Shown here piece after piece: positions 42,871 to 52,592 of a stretch of DNA of 64,000 bases. The stretch spans positions 1 through 64,000 of the forward strand of contig JBQTHM010000039.1 of NCBI GenBank assembly GCA_052389895.1. The letters run 5' to 3'. Each line of letters starts with the position of its first letter. Positions within the stretch are counted from its first letter, which is position 1. The notes under the pieces were generated by a model, which ran no database searches, was not told the origin of the DNA, and saw nothing but the letters and a program-made list of their open reading frames with translations. Origin of the DNA: CAVVXX01 sp052389895. Its GTDB lineage: Bacteria > Pseudomonadota > Alphaproteobacteria > Micropepsales > Micropepsaceae. The translations under genes were made by a program, and so were the position numbers.

Positions 42871-45056
42871 GCATGCCGGGGGGGCGAATGTGGTTTGCGG
42901 GCGCGGCAATCGCCGCGGCGCTGGTGCTTTGCTCGCACCCGGCTGATGCACAGCCGAAGAAAGCGAATGGCCTCACGTCTACCGGTGTGCCTGCCGGCAA
43001 TTTCCTGCTTCAGGCAGACGAAGCCATCTACAACACGCGCACCGGCGTGGTGACGGCGCGTGGTCACGTCGAGATCGCCAACGAAGACCGCGTCCTATTG
43101 GCGGACAGCATCTCCTTCGACCAGAATACGGGCGTTGTGACGGCAGAAGGCCATGTGAGCCTCACGGACAGTGACGGCAACGTTGCGTTCGGCAGCAAAG
43201 TCACGCTTACCGAGGACATGGCCGAGGGCGTCGTGCAGGGTTTCGCCGCGTTGATCGGCCCGAACGGACGCTTCGTGGCGACGAGCGCCGAGCGGCGCCA
43301 GGGCCGCTACATCATCGCCAATCGCGGCGTGTTCACGCCGTGCAAAGTGTGCGCAAGCAACCCCACGCCTACCTGGCAGGTGCGCGCCTATCGTGTCGTG
43401 CACGACAACGTAAAAAAAGAAATCCGGTACGAAGATGCCACGCTGGATTTCCTGGGTGTGCCGGTGCTCTACACGCCGTATTTTGCCCATGCCGACCCAA
43501 GCGTGCGTCATCGCACTGGCTTTCTGCTGCCGGATTTTGGCACGTCGACGTTTCTCGGTACATTTTCCGAGATTCCCTATTACGTCGCGCTTTCAGACTC
43601 GCAGGACTTCACCGTTGCTCCGATGTTCACGACTTCGGCGGGCACGGTGCTCAAGGGTGAATACCGCGAGCGCTGGCAAAATGGGGGGATGTGGCTACAA
43701 GGAAGCGCGGCATATAACCCAAACGCCTCTGACGTATCGGGCCAGTGGCAAAGCCATCTGTTTGGGTCCGGACGGCTGCAGCTCGATCCCATTTGGCGCA
43801 CCGGCTACGACGTGGAGCTGACCTCGAACGACACTTATTTGCGGCGCTACGATATTTCTGACCGTGACCGCCTCACCACAGATTTATTCGTGGAGGGAAT
43901 TGTCGGGCGCAGCCGCGCGGCAATAACCGGCTACTTCTTCCAGGGGCTCAGGCCCACGGACATAGCGGGCCAGATTCCGATTGTGCTGCCGTTGGTCGAA
44001 TACACCTACATTCCCGAACACAAATGGCTTGGCGGCCAATTCCGCTTTGACGCCAACCTGCTCAGCATTTTCCGCACTGAGGGTGAGGATGATCAGCGCG
44101 CCTCCGCCGCGGCCACATGGCGGCTCCCCTTTGTCACCGACGACGGTCAGCTGATCACTTTTCAGGCGTTCGGGCGGGCCGACCTCTATCACACGAGCGA
44201 TGCGCTGCTGACCGATCCTGACGCCGAAGAAAACAGTCAGACGATTTTCCGTGGGCTGACGCTTGCGCTTTTGGAGTGGCGCTGGCCCTTCGTCTCGACC
44301 AACACACCGGACAACACGAGCTACGTGCTCGAGCCGATCATTCAGTTCATTGCTGCGCCGTACGGCGGGAATCCAAAAGGCATTCCCGACGAGGACAGCG
44401 CGAGCTTCGAGTTCAATACGACTAACCTTTTCAGCATTAACAAATTCCCCGGCATCGATCGCTGGGAGGACGGACCGCGCGCGAATGCCGGCGTGCGCTG
44501 GTCTTGGTTGTTCCCGAGCGGAACTTTGCAATTGATGCTTGGCGAGGAATTTCGGCTGAAAGCCAACCGGCGCTTTGCTCCTGATTCCGGGCTGGGAGGC
44601 ACCCATTCCGATATCGTGGGCCGCATCAAAGTGGATTTTGCACCATATCTCGACCTCACCCACCAGCTGCGCATCGACCAGAAAACGGGGAGCATTCTGA
44701 GCAATCAGCTCGACGTGCGCGCCAAGTGGGGCCGCTCGTTTCTCGATCTGACGTATCTGCGCTTGCCGGAGGACAACCTAGGGGTTAGTACGCCCGAGCC
44801 GCGACAGGAAATCAACCTGGCGACGTCACTCAATATCTATGAAAGCTGGTTCCTCTTCGCCAGCGCCATTCGCGACCTAGAAGAAGACGAAATGCGCGAT
44901 GCGCGGCTGGGAATCACTTATCTGGACGAGTGCTTCCAATTCTCGGTGGGCTTCCGCCGCAAATTCGTGCAGGACCGCGATCTGCGGCCGGCATCGTCCA
45001 TCATTTTCCGAATCGGGCTTTTGACGTCGCCGGTCGAACGCGCCGATCTGCCCTGA
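42867..45056 (+). CDS. lptD: LPS-assembly protein LptD
   Basis: Outer-membrane barrel that inserts LPS into the outer leaflet with LptE. 729 residues. Signal peptide ending near HPADAQ, an N-terminal beta-jellyroll (OstA) domain at about 50-150 with LLQADEAIYNTRTGVVTARG, and the barrel with VPVLYTPYFAHADPSVRHRTGFLLPDFG. Cysteines are few: one in the signal region, a pair in FTPCKVCASN near 155 and one near the end (YLDECFQF), so the N-to-C disulfide could form. Acts with LptFG. Confidence 0.95.
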   Translation: MSMPGGRMWFAGAAIAAALVLCSHPADAQPKKANGLTSTGVPAGNFLLQADEAIYNTRTGVVTARGHVEIANEDRVLLADSISFDQNTGVVTAEGHVSLTDSDGNVAFGSKVTLTEDMAEGVVQGFAALIGPNGRFVATSAERRQGRYIIANRGVFTPCKVCASNPTPTWQVRAYRVVHDNVKKEIRYEDATLDFLGVPVLYTPYFAHADPSVRHRTGFLLPDFGTSTFLGTFSEIPYYVALSDSQDFTVAPMFTTSAGTVLKGEYRERWQNGGMWLQGSAAYNPNASDVSGQWQSHLFGSGRLQLDPIWRTGYDVELTSNDTYLRRYDISDRDRLTTDLFVEGIVGRSRAAITGYFFQGLRPTDIAGQIPIVLPLVEYTYIPEHKWLGGQFRFDANLLSIFRTEGEDDQRASAAATWRLPFVTDDGQLITFQAFGRADLYHTSDALLTDPDAEENSQTIFRGLTLALLEWRWPFVSTNTPDNTSYVLEPIIQFIAAPYGGNPKGIPDEDSASFEFNTTNLFSINKFPGIDRWEDGPRANAGVRWSWLFPSGTLQLMLGEEFRLKANRRFAPDSGLGGTHSDIVGRIKVDFAPYLDLTHQLRIDQKTGSILSNQLDVRAKWGRSFLDLTYLRLPEDNLGVSTPEPRQEINLATSLNIYESWFLFASAIRDLEEDEMRDARLGITYLDECFQFSVGFRRKFVQDRDLRPASSIIFRIGLLTSPVERADLP

Positions 45057-45170
45057 ACTAATGCCAAGTGCTTGAAGGGTCCAGTAAAATGGGTAGATTG
45101 GCCGCAGTTGGGACGCGGCGGGGGCCGTGCCGGCAGATGCCGGCGCCAATTGCGAGGTAATGACGCCACC

Positions 45171-46535
45171 GTGCCGGTACGTTTTCGATTCCTTGTCCTT
45201 GCGTTTTGTGTTGCCGCGTTTGCAAGCCAGCCCGCGCCCGAGACTGCGGCGCAGGGCGCAAAAACGGCCGCGCTCAAGCCGTCCGCCGCGGACGCCAAAA
45301 ACGAGTCCGGCACGTCGCGCGGGGCCGTTGCGATGGTCAACGATGCGGTGATTTCCGATTACGATCTCAATCAGCGTATGAGCCTCTATCTGGCGACCGC
45401 GGGCGTCCGGCCGACCGCGGAACAAGCAAAGCGCATCCGGGAACAGATACTTCGCGCACTCGTGGACGAAGCGCTGCAGCTGCAAGCCGCACAAAAGGCC
45501 AGCATTACCGTAGCCAAGGAAGAAGTGGACAAGGCGATGGAGTCCATCGCAAAGCAGAACAACACGACGGTCGCGCAGATTGAGCAGGTGCTCGGCGGCG
45601 TGGGCGTGAGCATAAACACACTGCACACGCAGCTGACCATCGAAATCGCGTGGCAGAAGCTTATGCAGAGCCAGCAGTCGATTCGCATACAGATTTCGGA
45701 CGAAGATGTGACGGCAGAACTCCAGCGCCTGGAGGAAGGCGCACGCAAGCCGCTCTTTCTCGTTTCAGAGATATTCTCGGCTGTGGATGCGCCCACGGAC
45801 GACGACAAGATCCGCACGAACATGGCGCAGCTGGCGCAGCAGCTGAACGCGGGTGCGACGTTTTCCGCCGCAGCGCGCCAGTTCAGTCAGTCGCCATCGG
45901 CGGCAAACGGCGGCGACATCGGCTGGGCGCAGCAAGGTCAGCTGGCACCGGAGATCGATAAAGCGCTTGCGACCATGAAGCGCGGGGAAATTGCCGGGCC
46001 CATTCGCGTGGCCGGCGGCTATTATCTGCTGCAATTGCGCGACCGCCGCGAGCCCGCCGGCACGGCTGTTCCCCAGGAGCAAACACAACAGAAGGGGATC
46101 ACTGGCCCTGTTTCATTGGCGCGCCTGTTACTTGCGCTGCCGCCGAAGTCGAAGGAGGAATTGAAACAGAACGCCATGAAATTCGCACGGGACCTGCGTG
46201 CGCGCGTGGACAGCTGCCCCAAGCTGCAGCAGATCGCAAAGCAAATCGAAGGCTCGTCCTTCATGAACCTGGGCACGATGCGGCCCACCCAGATGAGCCC
46301 CGATCTTCGCAGAGCGCTCGAGAACACGCTGCCGGGGGAAGTTGCAGAGCCGTTCCTCTCGTCGGCGGGCGTAGAGATCATCGCTCGCTGCGAGCCCAAA
46401 GTTGAAAAGATTGTAGCGTTTCAAATACCGTCGCGGGATGAAATCGAAACCCGCCTGTTTCAGGAAAGAATGTCCATCATGGCGCGCAGGTATTTGCGCG
46501 ATCTCAGGCGGGACGCCGTCGTCGAATACAAGTGA
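45171..46535 (+). CDS. surA: Periplasmic chaperone / parvulin isomerase SurA
   Basis: 454 residues from GTG 45171, where a signal peptide begins (MPVRFRFLVLAFCVAAFA); the longer frame lacks a signal. An N-terminal chaperone domain (AMVNDAVISDYDLNQRMSLYL), one parvulin-type domain (LFLVSEIFSAVD ... AARQFSQSPSAANGGDIGW, EIDKALATMKRGEIAGPIR), then a C-terminal part without a clear second active parvulin. Helps outer-membrane proteins such as LptD, the gene just before, to fold. Confidence 0.9.
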   Translation: MPVRFRFLVLAFCVAAFASQPAPETAAQGAKTAALKPSAADAKNESGTSRGAVAMVNDAVISDYDLNQRMSLYLATAGVRPTAEQAKRIREQILRALVDEALQLQAAQKASITVAKEEVDKAMESIAKQNNTTVAQIEQVLGGVGVSINTLHTQLTIEIAWQKLMQSQQSIRIQISDEDVTAELQRLEEGARKPLFLVSEIFSAVDAPTDDDKIRTNMAQLAQQLNAGATFSAAARQFSQSPSAANGGDIGWAQQGQLAPEIDKALATMKRGEIAGPIRVAGGYYLLQLRDRREPAGTAVPQEQTQQKGITGPVSLARLLLALPPKSKEELKQNAMKFARDLRARVDSCPKLQQIAKQIEGSSFMNLGTMRPTQMSPDLRRALENTLPGEVAEPFLSSAGVEIIARCEPKVEKIVAFQIPSRDEIETRLFQERMSIMARRYLRDLRRDAVVEYK

Positions 46536-47497
46536 CACGGCCGCGCGCATTCATCGACATCAGCATGGGGGAACCTTCCGGTATAGGGCCGGAAGTAGCG
46601 GTTAAAGCCTGGCTAGCGCTTCAGGGCCGCTTCGGCGGACGGCCGATCCGGCTTGTCGGTGCGCCCGGCATTTTTCTGTCGGTGGCTCGCGGTATTGGCG
46701 GCAATGCGAAAGATTTGGCGGAAGCTATTGTGGACACCGGCCATGCGGTTCGCGCCGAGCCCGGCAAGCCGTCAAAGGACAACGCAGCAGCTGTGTCAGG
46801 CGCCATCGAATGCTGCGTGAAAAACATCCAGACAGGCGAATCCGCCGCGCTGGTCACTGCGCCTATTCACAAATCTGTCCTCGCCGAAGCCGGGTTTGCC
46901 TTTCCCGGCCACACGGAGTTTCTGGCGTCGCTCACGGGAACCAAGCGCCCTGTTATGATGCTGGCGAGCGAACTCCTGCGCGTTGTGCCTTTGACAATTC
47001 ATGTTCCGCTGAGCGAGGTGCTCCGCCACATCACTCATGAGGCGATCATAACAACGGCGGAAGTTACGGTGGACGCACTGAGGCGCGATTTCAGCCTTGC
47101 GCGGCCACGGCTTGCTGTGGCCGGCCTCAATCCGCACGCGGGCGAAGATGGCGAATTGGGCCGCGAGGAACGCGACATCATCGCCCCAGCCGTCGCCGCG
47201 CTTCACGCCAAAGGAATGGACGTCGCCGGGCCGTTCTCGCCGGATTCGATGTTTCACGAGGAAGCCCGCAAGGGCTACGACGCCGTACTGTGCATGTACC
47301 ACGACCAGGCGCTTATCCCGATCAAGACGCTGGCGTTCTGGAATGCCGTCAACGTGACGCTGGGGTTACCCATAGTACGTACCTCACCCGATCACGGCAC
47401 GGCTCTGAGCCTTGCTGGGCAGGGCAAAGCTGACCCGCGCAGCATGATCGCGGCGGTCAAGATGGCGGCGGAAATTGCGGAGCGCCGCGGCTTGTGA
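46532..47497 (+). CDS. pdxA: 4-hydroxythreonine-4-phosphate dehydrogenase
   Basis: Step in pyridoxal 5'-phosphate synthesis by the DXP-dependent route. 321 residues from GTG 46532, overlapping the surA stop as GTGA. Marks: SMGEPSGIGPEVAVKAW, TAPIHKSVLAEAGF, the metal His in FPGHTEFLA, GLNPHAGEDGELG and YHDQALIPIKTL, RTSPDHGTAL. Coupled to rsmA by another GTGA. Confidence 0.96.
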   Translation: MTRPRAFIDISMGEPSGIGPEVAVKAWLALQGRFGGRPIRLVGAPGIFLSVARGIGGNAKDLAEAIVDTGHAVRAEPGKPSKDNAAAVSGAIECCVKNIQTGESAALVTAPIHKSVLAEAGFAFPGHTEFLASLTGTKRPVMMLASELLRVVPLTIHVPLSEVLRHITHEAIITTAEVTVDALRRDFSLARPRLAVAGLNPHAGEDGELGREERDIIAPAVAALHAKGMDVAGPFSPDSMFHEEARKGYDAVLCMYHDQALIPIKTLAFWNAVNVTLGLPIVRTSPDHGTALSLAGQGKADPRSMIAAVKMAAEIAERRGL

Positions 47498-48372
47498 GCG
47501 AGGCGGTTCAGGACCCTCTGCCGCCGCTGGGCGCGGTAATCGCAAAATACAAGCTGTCGGCGCGCAGGGCGCTGGGCCAGAATTTCCTGCTCGACCTCAA
47601 TCTCACGCGGCGGATTGCACGCGCGGCGCTGGACGGCGCGGAAACGGACGAAGAAAAGGTGGTCTACGAAGTCGGCCCCGGGCCTGGCGGGCTAACGCGC
47701 GCGCTGCTCGCCGAAGGAGCCTCTCGCGTTATCGCGATCGAACGCGATGCGCGCGCGCTTCCGGCTCTCGCCGAAATCCAGAGGGCTTACCCCGGCCGGT
47801 TCGATTTCGTCTCGGGCGATGCGATGGCGGCGGACGAGGCTTTGCTGCTGGAGGAAAACGGCGTGAATGTTCCCGTGCGCGTCGCGGCAAATCTTCCATA
47901 CAATGTCGGAACGGCCCTGCTCGTGAAATGGCTCACTGTACGCCGCTGGCCCACTTGGTGGTCCGTGCTCACGCTTACGTTTCAGCGCGAAGTGGGCGAG
48001 CGCATCTGCGCGCGGCCGGGCGACGACGCCTACGGACGGCTGAGCGTGCTTACACAATGGCGGGCCGAGCCAAGAATCCTCTTCGATATCAACCCCCGCG
48101 CCTTTGTGCCGCCACCCAAGGTGACGTCGTCCGTCGTGCGCATCGACGCCCTGCCCGATCCGCGCTTCGATGCCGAACTCGATGATCTGGAAGCGGTGAC
48201 CGCTGCCGCATTCGGGCAACGGCGGAAGATGATTCGCAAGAGTCTGAAGAAGCTCACGCCCGATGCCGAGGATGTCATAAGGGCCGCGCTGGTGCCGCCG
48301 ATGGCGCGGGCGGAAGACTTGGATCTTTCGCAGTATTGCGCGCTCGCCCGCGCCTTCCGCGCGTCGCGCTAA
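47494..48372 (+). CDS. rsmA: 16S rRNA (adenine1518/1519-N6)-dimethyltransferase
   Basis: Dimethylates two adenines near the 3' end of 16S rRNA; its loss gives kasugamycin resistance. 292 residues from GTG 47494. Marks: RRALGQNFLLDLNLTRRI, SAM motif VYEVGPGPGGLTRALL and the catalytic N-L-P-Y in AANLPYNVGTALL, then FQREVGERICARPG. End of the lptF-rsmA operon; its stop overlaps that of the convergent gmk by four bases. Confidence 0.97.
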   Translation: MSEAVQDPLPPLGAVIAKYKLSARRALGQNFLLDLNLTRRIARAALDGAETDEEKVVYEVGPGPGGLTRALLAEGASRVIAIERDARALPALAEIQRAYPGRFDFVSGDAMAADEALLLEENGVNVPVRVAANLPYNVGTALLVKWLTVRRWPTWWSVLTLTFQREVGERICARPGDDAYGRLSVLTQWRAEPRILFDINPRAFVPPPKVTSSVVRIDALPDPRFDAELDDLEAVTAAAFGQRRKMIRKSLKKLTPDAEDVIRAALVPPMARAEDLDLSQYCALARAFRASR

Positions 48373-48995
48373 ACCATCAGCCTTTTCACGAGATCGATTA
48401 GCCCGGTCTGTCGAACCCGCTTTACGCGTTCGGCAGCAAGAATGTGATCGATTTCGCGCCCCGCAAGCGCGAGATCGTCGTTGACGATGACGTAGTCGTA
48501 TTCCGCCCAATGGCTGATCTCGTCATTGGCTCTGGCCATGCGTCTTTTTACAATGTCTTCGGAATCTTCGGCCCGCTCGCGCAGACGGCGCTCCAGTTCC
48601 GCGCGGCTGGGCGGCAGTACGAACACCCGCACCAGATCATCCTTGGCGCGCTGGGCGAGCTGCTGCGTCCCCTGCCAATCGATATCGAACAGCACGTCGC
48701 GGCCCTTAGAGAGCGCTTCGTCGACCGCTCGTTTCGGGGTGCCGTAGCGGTAGCCAAAGACGGCAGCGTACTCGAGAAACTCGTTCGTGTGCACCATCTC
48801 GTCGAAGCGCGCCTCGCCGATGAAGTAGTAGTCGCGGCCCTCGACTTCCGTCGACCGTTTCGGACGCGTGGTGGCGGAAACGGACATCACGATACCGGAA
48901 TCGCGCTCTAGGAGCGCATGCGCAAGCGTGGTCTTGCCCGCGCCCGAAGGCGAAGACAGCACGAGCATAAGGCCGCGGCGCGCTATAGCGGTCAT
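48369..48995 (-). CDS. gmk: Guanylate kinase
   Basis: Makes GDP from GMP. 208 residues from ATG 48995, coupled to the YicC gene by ATGA. Walker A SSPSGAGKTTLAHALL, GMP-binding SATTRPKRSTEVEGRDYYFI, then LEYAAVFGYRYGTPK and DIDWQGTQQL. The lid segment R-x-x-x-R-A-E-D is present. All usual residues kept. Confidence 0.97.
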   Translation of the reverse strand: MTAIARRGLMLVLSSPSGAGKTTLAHALLERDSGIVMSVSATTRPKRSTEVEGRDYYFIGEARFDEMVHTNEFLEYAAVFGYRYGTPKRAVDEALSKGRDVLFDIDWQGTQQLAQRAKDDLVRVFVLPPSRAELERRLRERAEDSEDIVKRRMARANDEISHWAEYDYVIVNDDLALAGREIDHILAAERVKRVRQTGLIDLVKRLMV

Positions 48996-49879
48996 TCGAC
49001 GTTCTGAATCTGCTCGCGAAACTGGTCGATCACTGCCTTCAGCGCAAGCCCCACGCGGGTAAGCTGTATGTCCGCCGATTTGGCGCATAATGTGTTGGCT
49101 TCGCGGTTGAACTCCTGCGCCAGGAAATCGATTTTGCGCCCAACGGGCTCGTGCGCGGCCAAAAGTGCCCTCGCTTCCTGGCAGTGGGCGGCTAAGCGGT
49201 CCAATTCCTCGCGCGTATCGGCGCGCGCGGCGAGCAGCGCTACCTCCTGTGCAATGCGGTCTTCGGGAAGGTTGCGCCCCGGCGCCAGCAATTCGGAAAG
49301 CTGTGCCAGCATGCGTTCCTGCAACAATTTTGGCTGTGCATCCGCAAGCTTTCGCGCTTCGGCGGTGAAGCGCGCCATTTCATCAAGTTGTGCGGCCAGG
49401 GTGCGGGTAAGCTTGGCCCCTTCCGAGCGGCGCGCGTCCGCCAGCGCATCCAGCACCTGGGATAGGCTTTCGAGCAGCGCGGCGTCGCGCGCCAGCCTGG
49501 CATCTTCACCGAGCGATTGTTCTTCCTGAATGATGACGCCTCTGAGCCCCAACAGCCCGTCAACGCGCGCGGGCGGCAAGCCGGTTTCGGCGGCCACCTG
49601 CTTCGCGATGCGAACGGCATCGGCGAGCGCCTGCGGATCCACGCGAAAACCGCGCGCGCCTTCCTCGGTTTCCGCCGTGAGGACGGCCTGTATGGAGCCA
49701 CGTTTGAATCGTTCGGCGGCAAGTGTGCGGGCGCCGGGCTCAAGCCCCTCGAAGCCCGCTGGAACGCGAAGGCGAAAATCGAGCCCGCGGCCGTTTACGC
49801 TTTTCGCTTCCCAGCGCCAGCGCACATTCGCGTACCGCCCCACGCCTTCCGCGAATCCGGTCATGCTCGTGAGCGGCAT
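48992..49879 (-). CDS. yicC: YicC-family endoribonuclease
   Basis: 295 residues from ATG 49879 (MPLTSMTGFAEGVGRY), sharing one base with the mltG stop. The conserved start SMTGFA, WEAKSVNGRGLDFRLRVP and the C-terminal FLAQEFNREANTLCAKSAD with NLCSK-like ending identify the YicC/YloC family, hexameric RNases that cleave within RNA hairpins. Placed between mltG and gmk, the normal alphaproteobacterial order. Confidence 0.93.
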   Translation of the reverse strand: MPLTSMTGFAEGVGRYANVRWRWEAKSVNGRGLDFRLRVPAGFEGLEPGARTLAAERFKRGSIQAVLTAETEEGARGFRVDPQALADAVRIAKQVAAETGLPPARVDGLLGLRGVIIQEEQSLGEDARLARDAALLESLSQVLDALADARRSEGAKLTRTLAAQLDEMARFTAEARKLADAQPKLLQERMLAQLSELLAPGRNLPEDRIAQEVALLAARADTREELDRLAAHCQEARALLAAHEPVGRKIDFLAQEFNREANTLCAKSADIQLTRVGLALKAVIDQFREQIQNVE

Positions 49880-50904
49880 CAGCGGACTCCCGAACGCTCT
49901 TGTTCGATTTTGCGCAAATTCGCGACGTTCTTCAGGTGCTCGCCCCAAGTCTCCGCAAATGCATGCCCGCCGTTGCCGTCTGCGACGAAATAGAGCTCCA
50001 GGCTATCCGGCGGATTGAGCACGGCGGCGATTGCATCCCGGCCAGGATTGCAGATCGGCGTCGGCGGCAGACCGGCTATCTGATACGTGCTGTAGGGGTT
50101 CGGTTCGGCAATTTCGCTTTGGCGCAATCCATGCCCGAGCGGATATCCCTTTGTCAGTCCGTAAATAATTGTTGGATCCGACTCCAGCTTGATCCCCTTG
50201 CGCAGCCTGTTGACGAAGATCGCGGCGATGCGCGGGCGTTCGGCAGGAATAGAAGTTTCCTTTTCGACGATCGAAGCGAGGATTATCGCTTCCTGTATGG
50301 TTTGAAACGGCAATCCGGGCTTGCGTGCGGGCCAGAGCTTGGCGAGCAAATCTGCTTGCGCCTTCCGCATGCGTGCGATCAGACGCTGGCGTGCGTCGCC
50401 GCGTTGGAACAAATATGTTTCCGGCAGAAGGCTGCCTTCGGGAGGGACCGCGGCTACCCCGCCGCTCAGCGCCTGCGCGGCATTAAGCAGTTCCATAGCC
50501 ATTGCGCTGGTCAAACCTTCGGGGATTGTAAGACGGCGCAGAACCGAACGCCCCTGAACCAGCATCTCCAGCACGTCGGCCATGCTGGCATGGGCGGGGA
50601 ACGCATATTCGCCGGCCTTGATGTTGCCCGCCTCATTGCGGCGCGCGACGCCGAAGCGGAACACCTCGGCGTGTTCCACGACGCCCGCATCGTCAAGCTG
50701 GCGCGCAATCTGTTTTAGTCCTGCTCCGGGTTCGATCAGAATGAGGGTCTGCTGTGGCGCGGGGCCCGGCGCCATGAAATTGCGGTTCTCCCAATAAAGC
50801 GCGCCAAGCGCGGCCACTGCCAGCGACAGCGTCAGCAAAACAAAATTCGAGAAGAACCGCATCTCGGCCTTCCTGCGCCCCCGCTTCTTGGATTTTTCGC
50901 TCAC
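49879..50904 (-). CDS. mltG: Endolytic murein transglycosylase MltG
   Basis: Cuts nascent glycan strands and so ends their growth. 341 residues from GTG 50904, which overlaps the fabF stop as GTGA. A basic start, one membrane segment (NFVLLTLSLAVAALGALYW), a LysM-like part (ILIEPGAGLKQIARQL), and the YceG catalytic domain with the Glu in ASIVEKETSIPAERP and LESDPTIIYGLT, NPYSTYQIAGLPPTPI. Confidence 0.95.
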   Translation of the reverse strand: MSEKSKKRGRRKAEMRFFSNFVLLTLSLAVAALGALYWENRNFMAPGPAPQQTLILIEPGAGLKQIARQLDDAGVVEHAEVFRFGVARRNEAGNIKAGEYAFPAHASMADVLEMLVQGRSVLRRLTIPEGLTSAMAMELLNAAQALSGGVAAVPPEGSLLPETYLFQRGDARQRLIARMRKAQADLLAKLWPARKPGLPFQTIQEAIILASIVEKETSIPAERPRIAAIFVNRLRKGIKLESDPTIIYGLTKGYPLGHGLRQSEIAEPNPYSTYQIAGLPPTPICNPGRDAIAAVLNPPDSLELYFVADGNGGHAFAETWGEHLKNVANLRKIEQERSGVR

Positions 50905-52163
50905 GCTGCGGCTGTCAGGACCAGCGTCGCGTTGGTGCCGCCAAAGCCGAACGAATTTGAAAGCGCTGCCTCGATGCTGCGCTTCTTGGGCTTGTGCGGC
51001 ACAAGATCAACTTCCGTTTCCACCGAGGGATTGTCCAGGTTGAGCGTGGCCGGCGCAATCTGATCACGAATGGCCAGCGTCGAAAAGATAGCCTCAACCG
51101 CACCGGCAGCGCCCAGCAGGTGCCCGATGGAAGATTTGGTCGACGACATCGAGAGTTTGCCCGCAGCATTGCCGAACAGGCGCTCCACGGCCCGCAATTC
51201 GATCTCGTCGCCCAACGGCGTCGAGGTGCCATGCGCGTTAACGTAATCGATATCGGCGGCCGCAAGTCCCGCGTGTTTCAGCGCCGCCTTCATGGAGCGG
51301 TAGCCGCCATCGCCGTCTTCGGACGGCGCGGTAATGTGATAGGCATCGCCAGACATGCCGTAGCCTCTCACTTCGGAATAAATCTTGGCGCCGCGCGCCT
51401 TGGCATGTTCGTACGCCTCCAAAATGACCATCCCCGCGCCCGCGCCCATTACGAAGCCGTCACGGTCCTTGTCGTAAGGTCGCGACGCCTTCTCCGGAGC
51501 GCCGTTGAAATTGGTGGAGAGTGCGCGGCAGGCGGCGAAGCCCGCCATTCCCAGGCGGGAGATCGCGGCTTCCGTGCCGCCCGCCAGCATCACATCGGCG
51601 TCGTCCAGCGCAATGATCCGTGCGGCATCGCCGATCGCATGCGCGCCGGTGGAGCATGCCGTCACCACCGCGCTGTTCGGACCCTTGAAGCCAAATCGGA
51701 TGGACGCGTAGCCCGACGCCAGGTTGATCAGCCGGCCCGGAATAAAGAACGGCGAAATTTTTCGCGGGCCCTTTTCATGGAGCAGCACCGAAGCTTCTTC
51801 GATGCCGGGGAGCCCACCGATGCCGGAGCCGATCAGCACGCCCGTGCGCTCCCGTTCCTCGACGGACCTGGGTTCGTAACCCGAATGCGTCACTGCCTGC
51901 TGCGCGGCCGCCAGCGCATAGATGATGAAATCGTCTACGCGCCGCTGTTCTTTCGGGTCTACCCATTGATCGGCGTTGAACGACGCCTCCGTTCCGTCGC
52001 CCACGGGCACATCCGCCGCGATGCGCGCTGGCAAGTCGTCCACCTTGAATTTGGTGATGGGTCTGACGCCGGATTTCCCGTCGAGAAGGCGCGACCAGGT
52101 CTCTTCCACGCCGCATGCGAGTGGCGTGACGAGTCCCATTCCGGTTACGACAACGCGACGCAT
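50901..52163 (-). CDS. fabF: Beta-ketoacyl-ACP synthase II
   Basis: Extends acyl-ACP chains in fatty acid synthesis. 420 residues from ATG 52163 (MRRVVVTGMG); a TTG two codons earlier is possible. The catalytic triad is seen as Cys in VVTACSTGAHAIG, His in VNAHGTSTPLGD and His in SSIGHLLGAAG, with GFGGTNATLVL at the end. Between acpP and mltG, with a hairpin before it. Confidence 0.97.
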   Translation of the reverse strand: MRRVVVTGMGLVTPLACGVEETWSRLLDGKSGVRPITKFKVDDLPARIAADVPVGDGTEASFNADQWVDPKEQRRVDDFIIYALAAAQQAVTHSGYEPRSVEERERTGVLIGSGIGGLPGIEEASVLLHEKGPRKISPFFIPGRLINLASGYASIRFGFKGPNSAVVTACSTGAHAIGDAARIIALDDADVMLAGGTEAAISRLGMAGFAACRALSTNFNGAPEKASRPYDKDRDGFVMGAGAGMVILEAYEHAKARGAKIYSEVRGYGMSGDAYHITAPSEDGDGGYRSMKAALKHAGLAAADIDYVNAHGTSTPLGDEIELRAVERLFGNAAGKLSMSSTKSSIGHLLGAAGAVEAIFSTLAIRDQIAPATLNLDNPSVETEVDLVPHKPKKRSIEAALSNSFGFGGTNATLVLTAAA

Positions 52164-52176
52164 GGGCAATTTGTGC

Positions 52177-52195
52177 GGAGCCCTTTACGGGCTCC
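52177..52195 (-). promoter_or_regulatory. Hairpin between acpP and fabF
   Basis: A perfect 7-bp stem GGAGCCC / GGGCTCC with a 5-base loop lies in the 37-base gap. On the minus strand no T-run follows, so it is not a normal terminator. It may stabilise the very abundant acpP message or reduce read-through into fabF. Confidence 0.55.
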
Positions 52196-52200
52196 CGTTT

Positions 52201-52437
52201 TCAGGCCTGGGCCTTTTCGATGAACTTTACGGCATCGCCGACGGTGACAATGGACTCGGCCGCATCATCGGGTATTTCGATGCCGAACTCTTCCTCGAAC
52301 GCCATCACCAGCTCGACCGTGTCGAGGCTGTCCGCGCCGAGATCTTCTATGAAGCTCGCGTTTTCGGACACCTTTTCGGCGTCCACGTTCAAATGTTCCA
52401 CCACGATCTTCTTCACGCGCTCAGCGATGTCGCTCAT
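52201..52437 (-). CDS. acpP: Acyl carrier protein
   Basis: 78 residues, strongly acidic. The phosphopantetheine attachment serine is in ADSLDTVELVMAFEEEFG. Carries growing acyl chains between Fab enzymes. The 155 bases before it, up to fabG, contain no gene; they probably hold its own promoter. Confidence 0.98.
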   Translation of the reverse strand: MSDIAERVKKIVVEHLNVDAEKVSENASFIEDLGADSLDTVELVMAFEEEFGIEIPDDAAESIVTVGDAVKFIEKAQA

Positions 52438-52592
52438 TTCTTTCCTCTTGATTGTTTACGCCCTGGGGGCCAAGTGGTGCCCTCGGCCCGCGGCTCTTTG
52501 CGGCCCGCCTGGCCGTTAACGCAAGCAGCGCGCTTGGTAACACACTCCCTTGGGCCCCGCAAAACGATCAGGTTCCGTTGCGGCACAAGGGG

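Noticed and set aside
41497..42951. Minus-strand frame of 484 codons opposite lptG
   Set aside because: Shadow frame; low-complexity Arg/Gln-rich product and no start signals.
50994..52223. Plus-strand frame of 409 codons opposite fabF
   Set aside because: Shadow of fabF; composition is the mirror of its codons and nothing matches a protein family.
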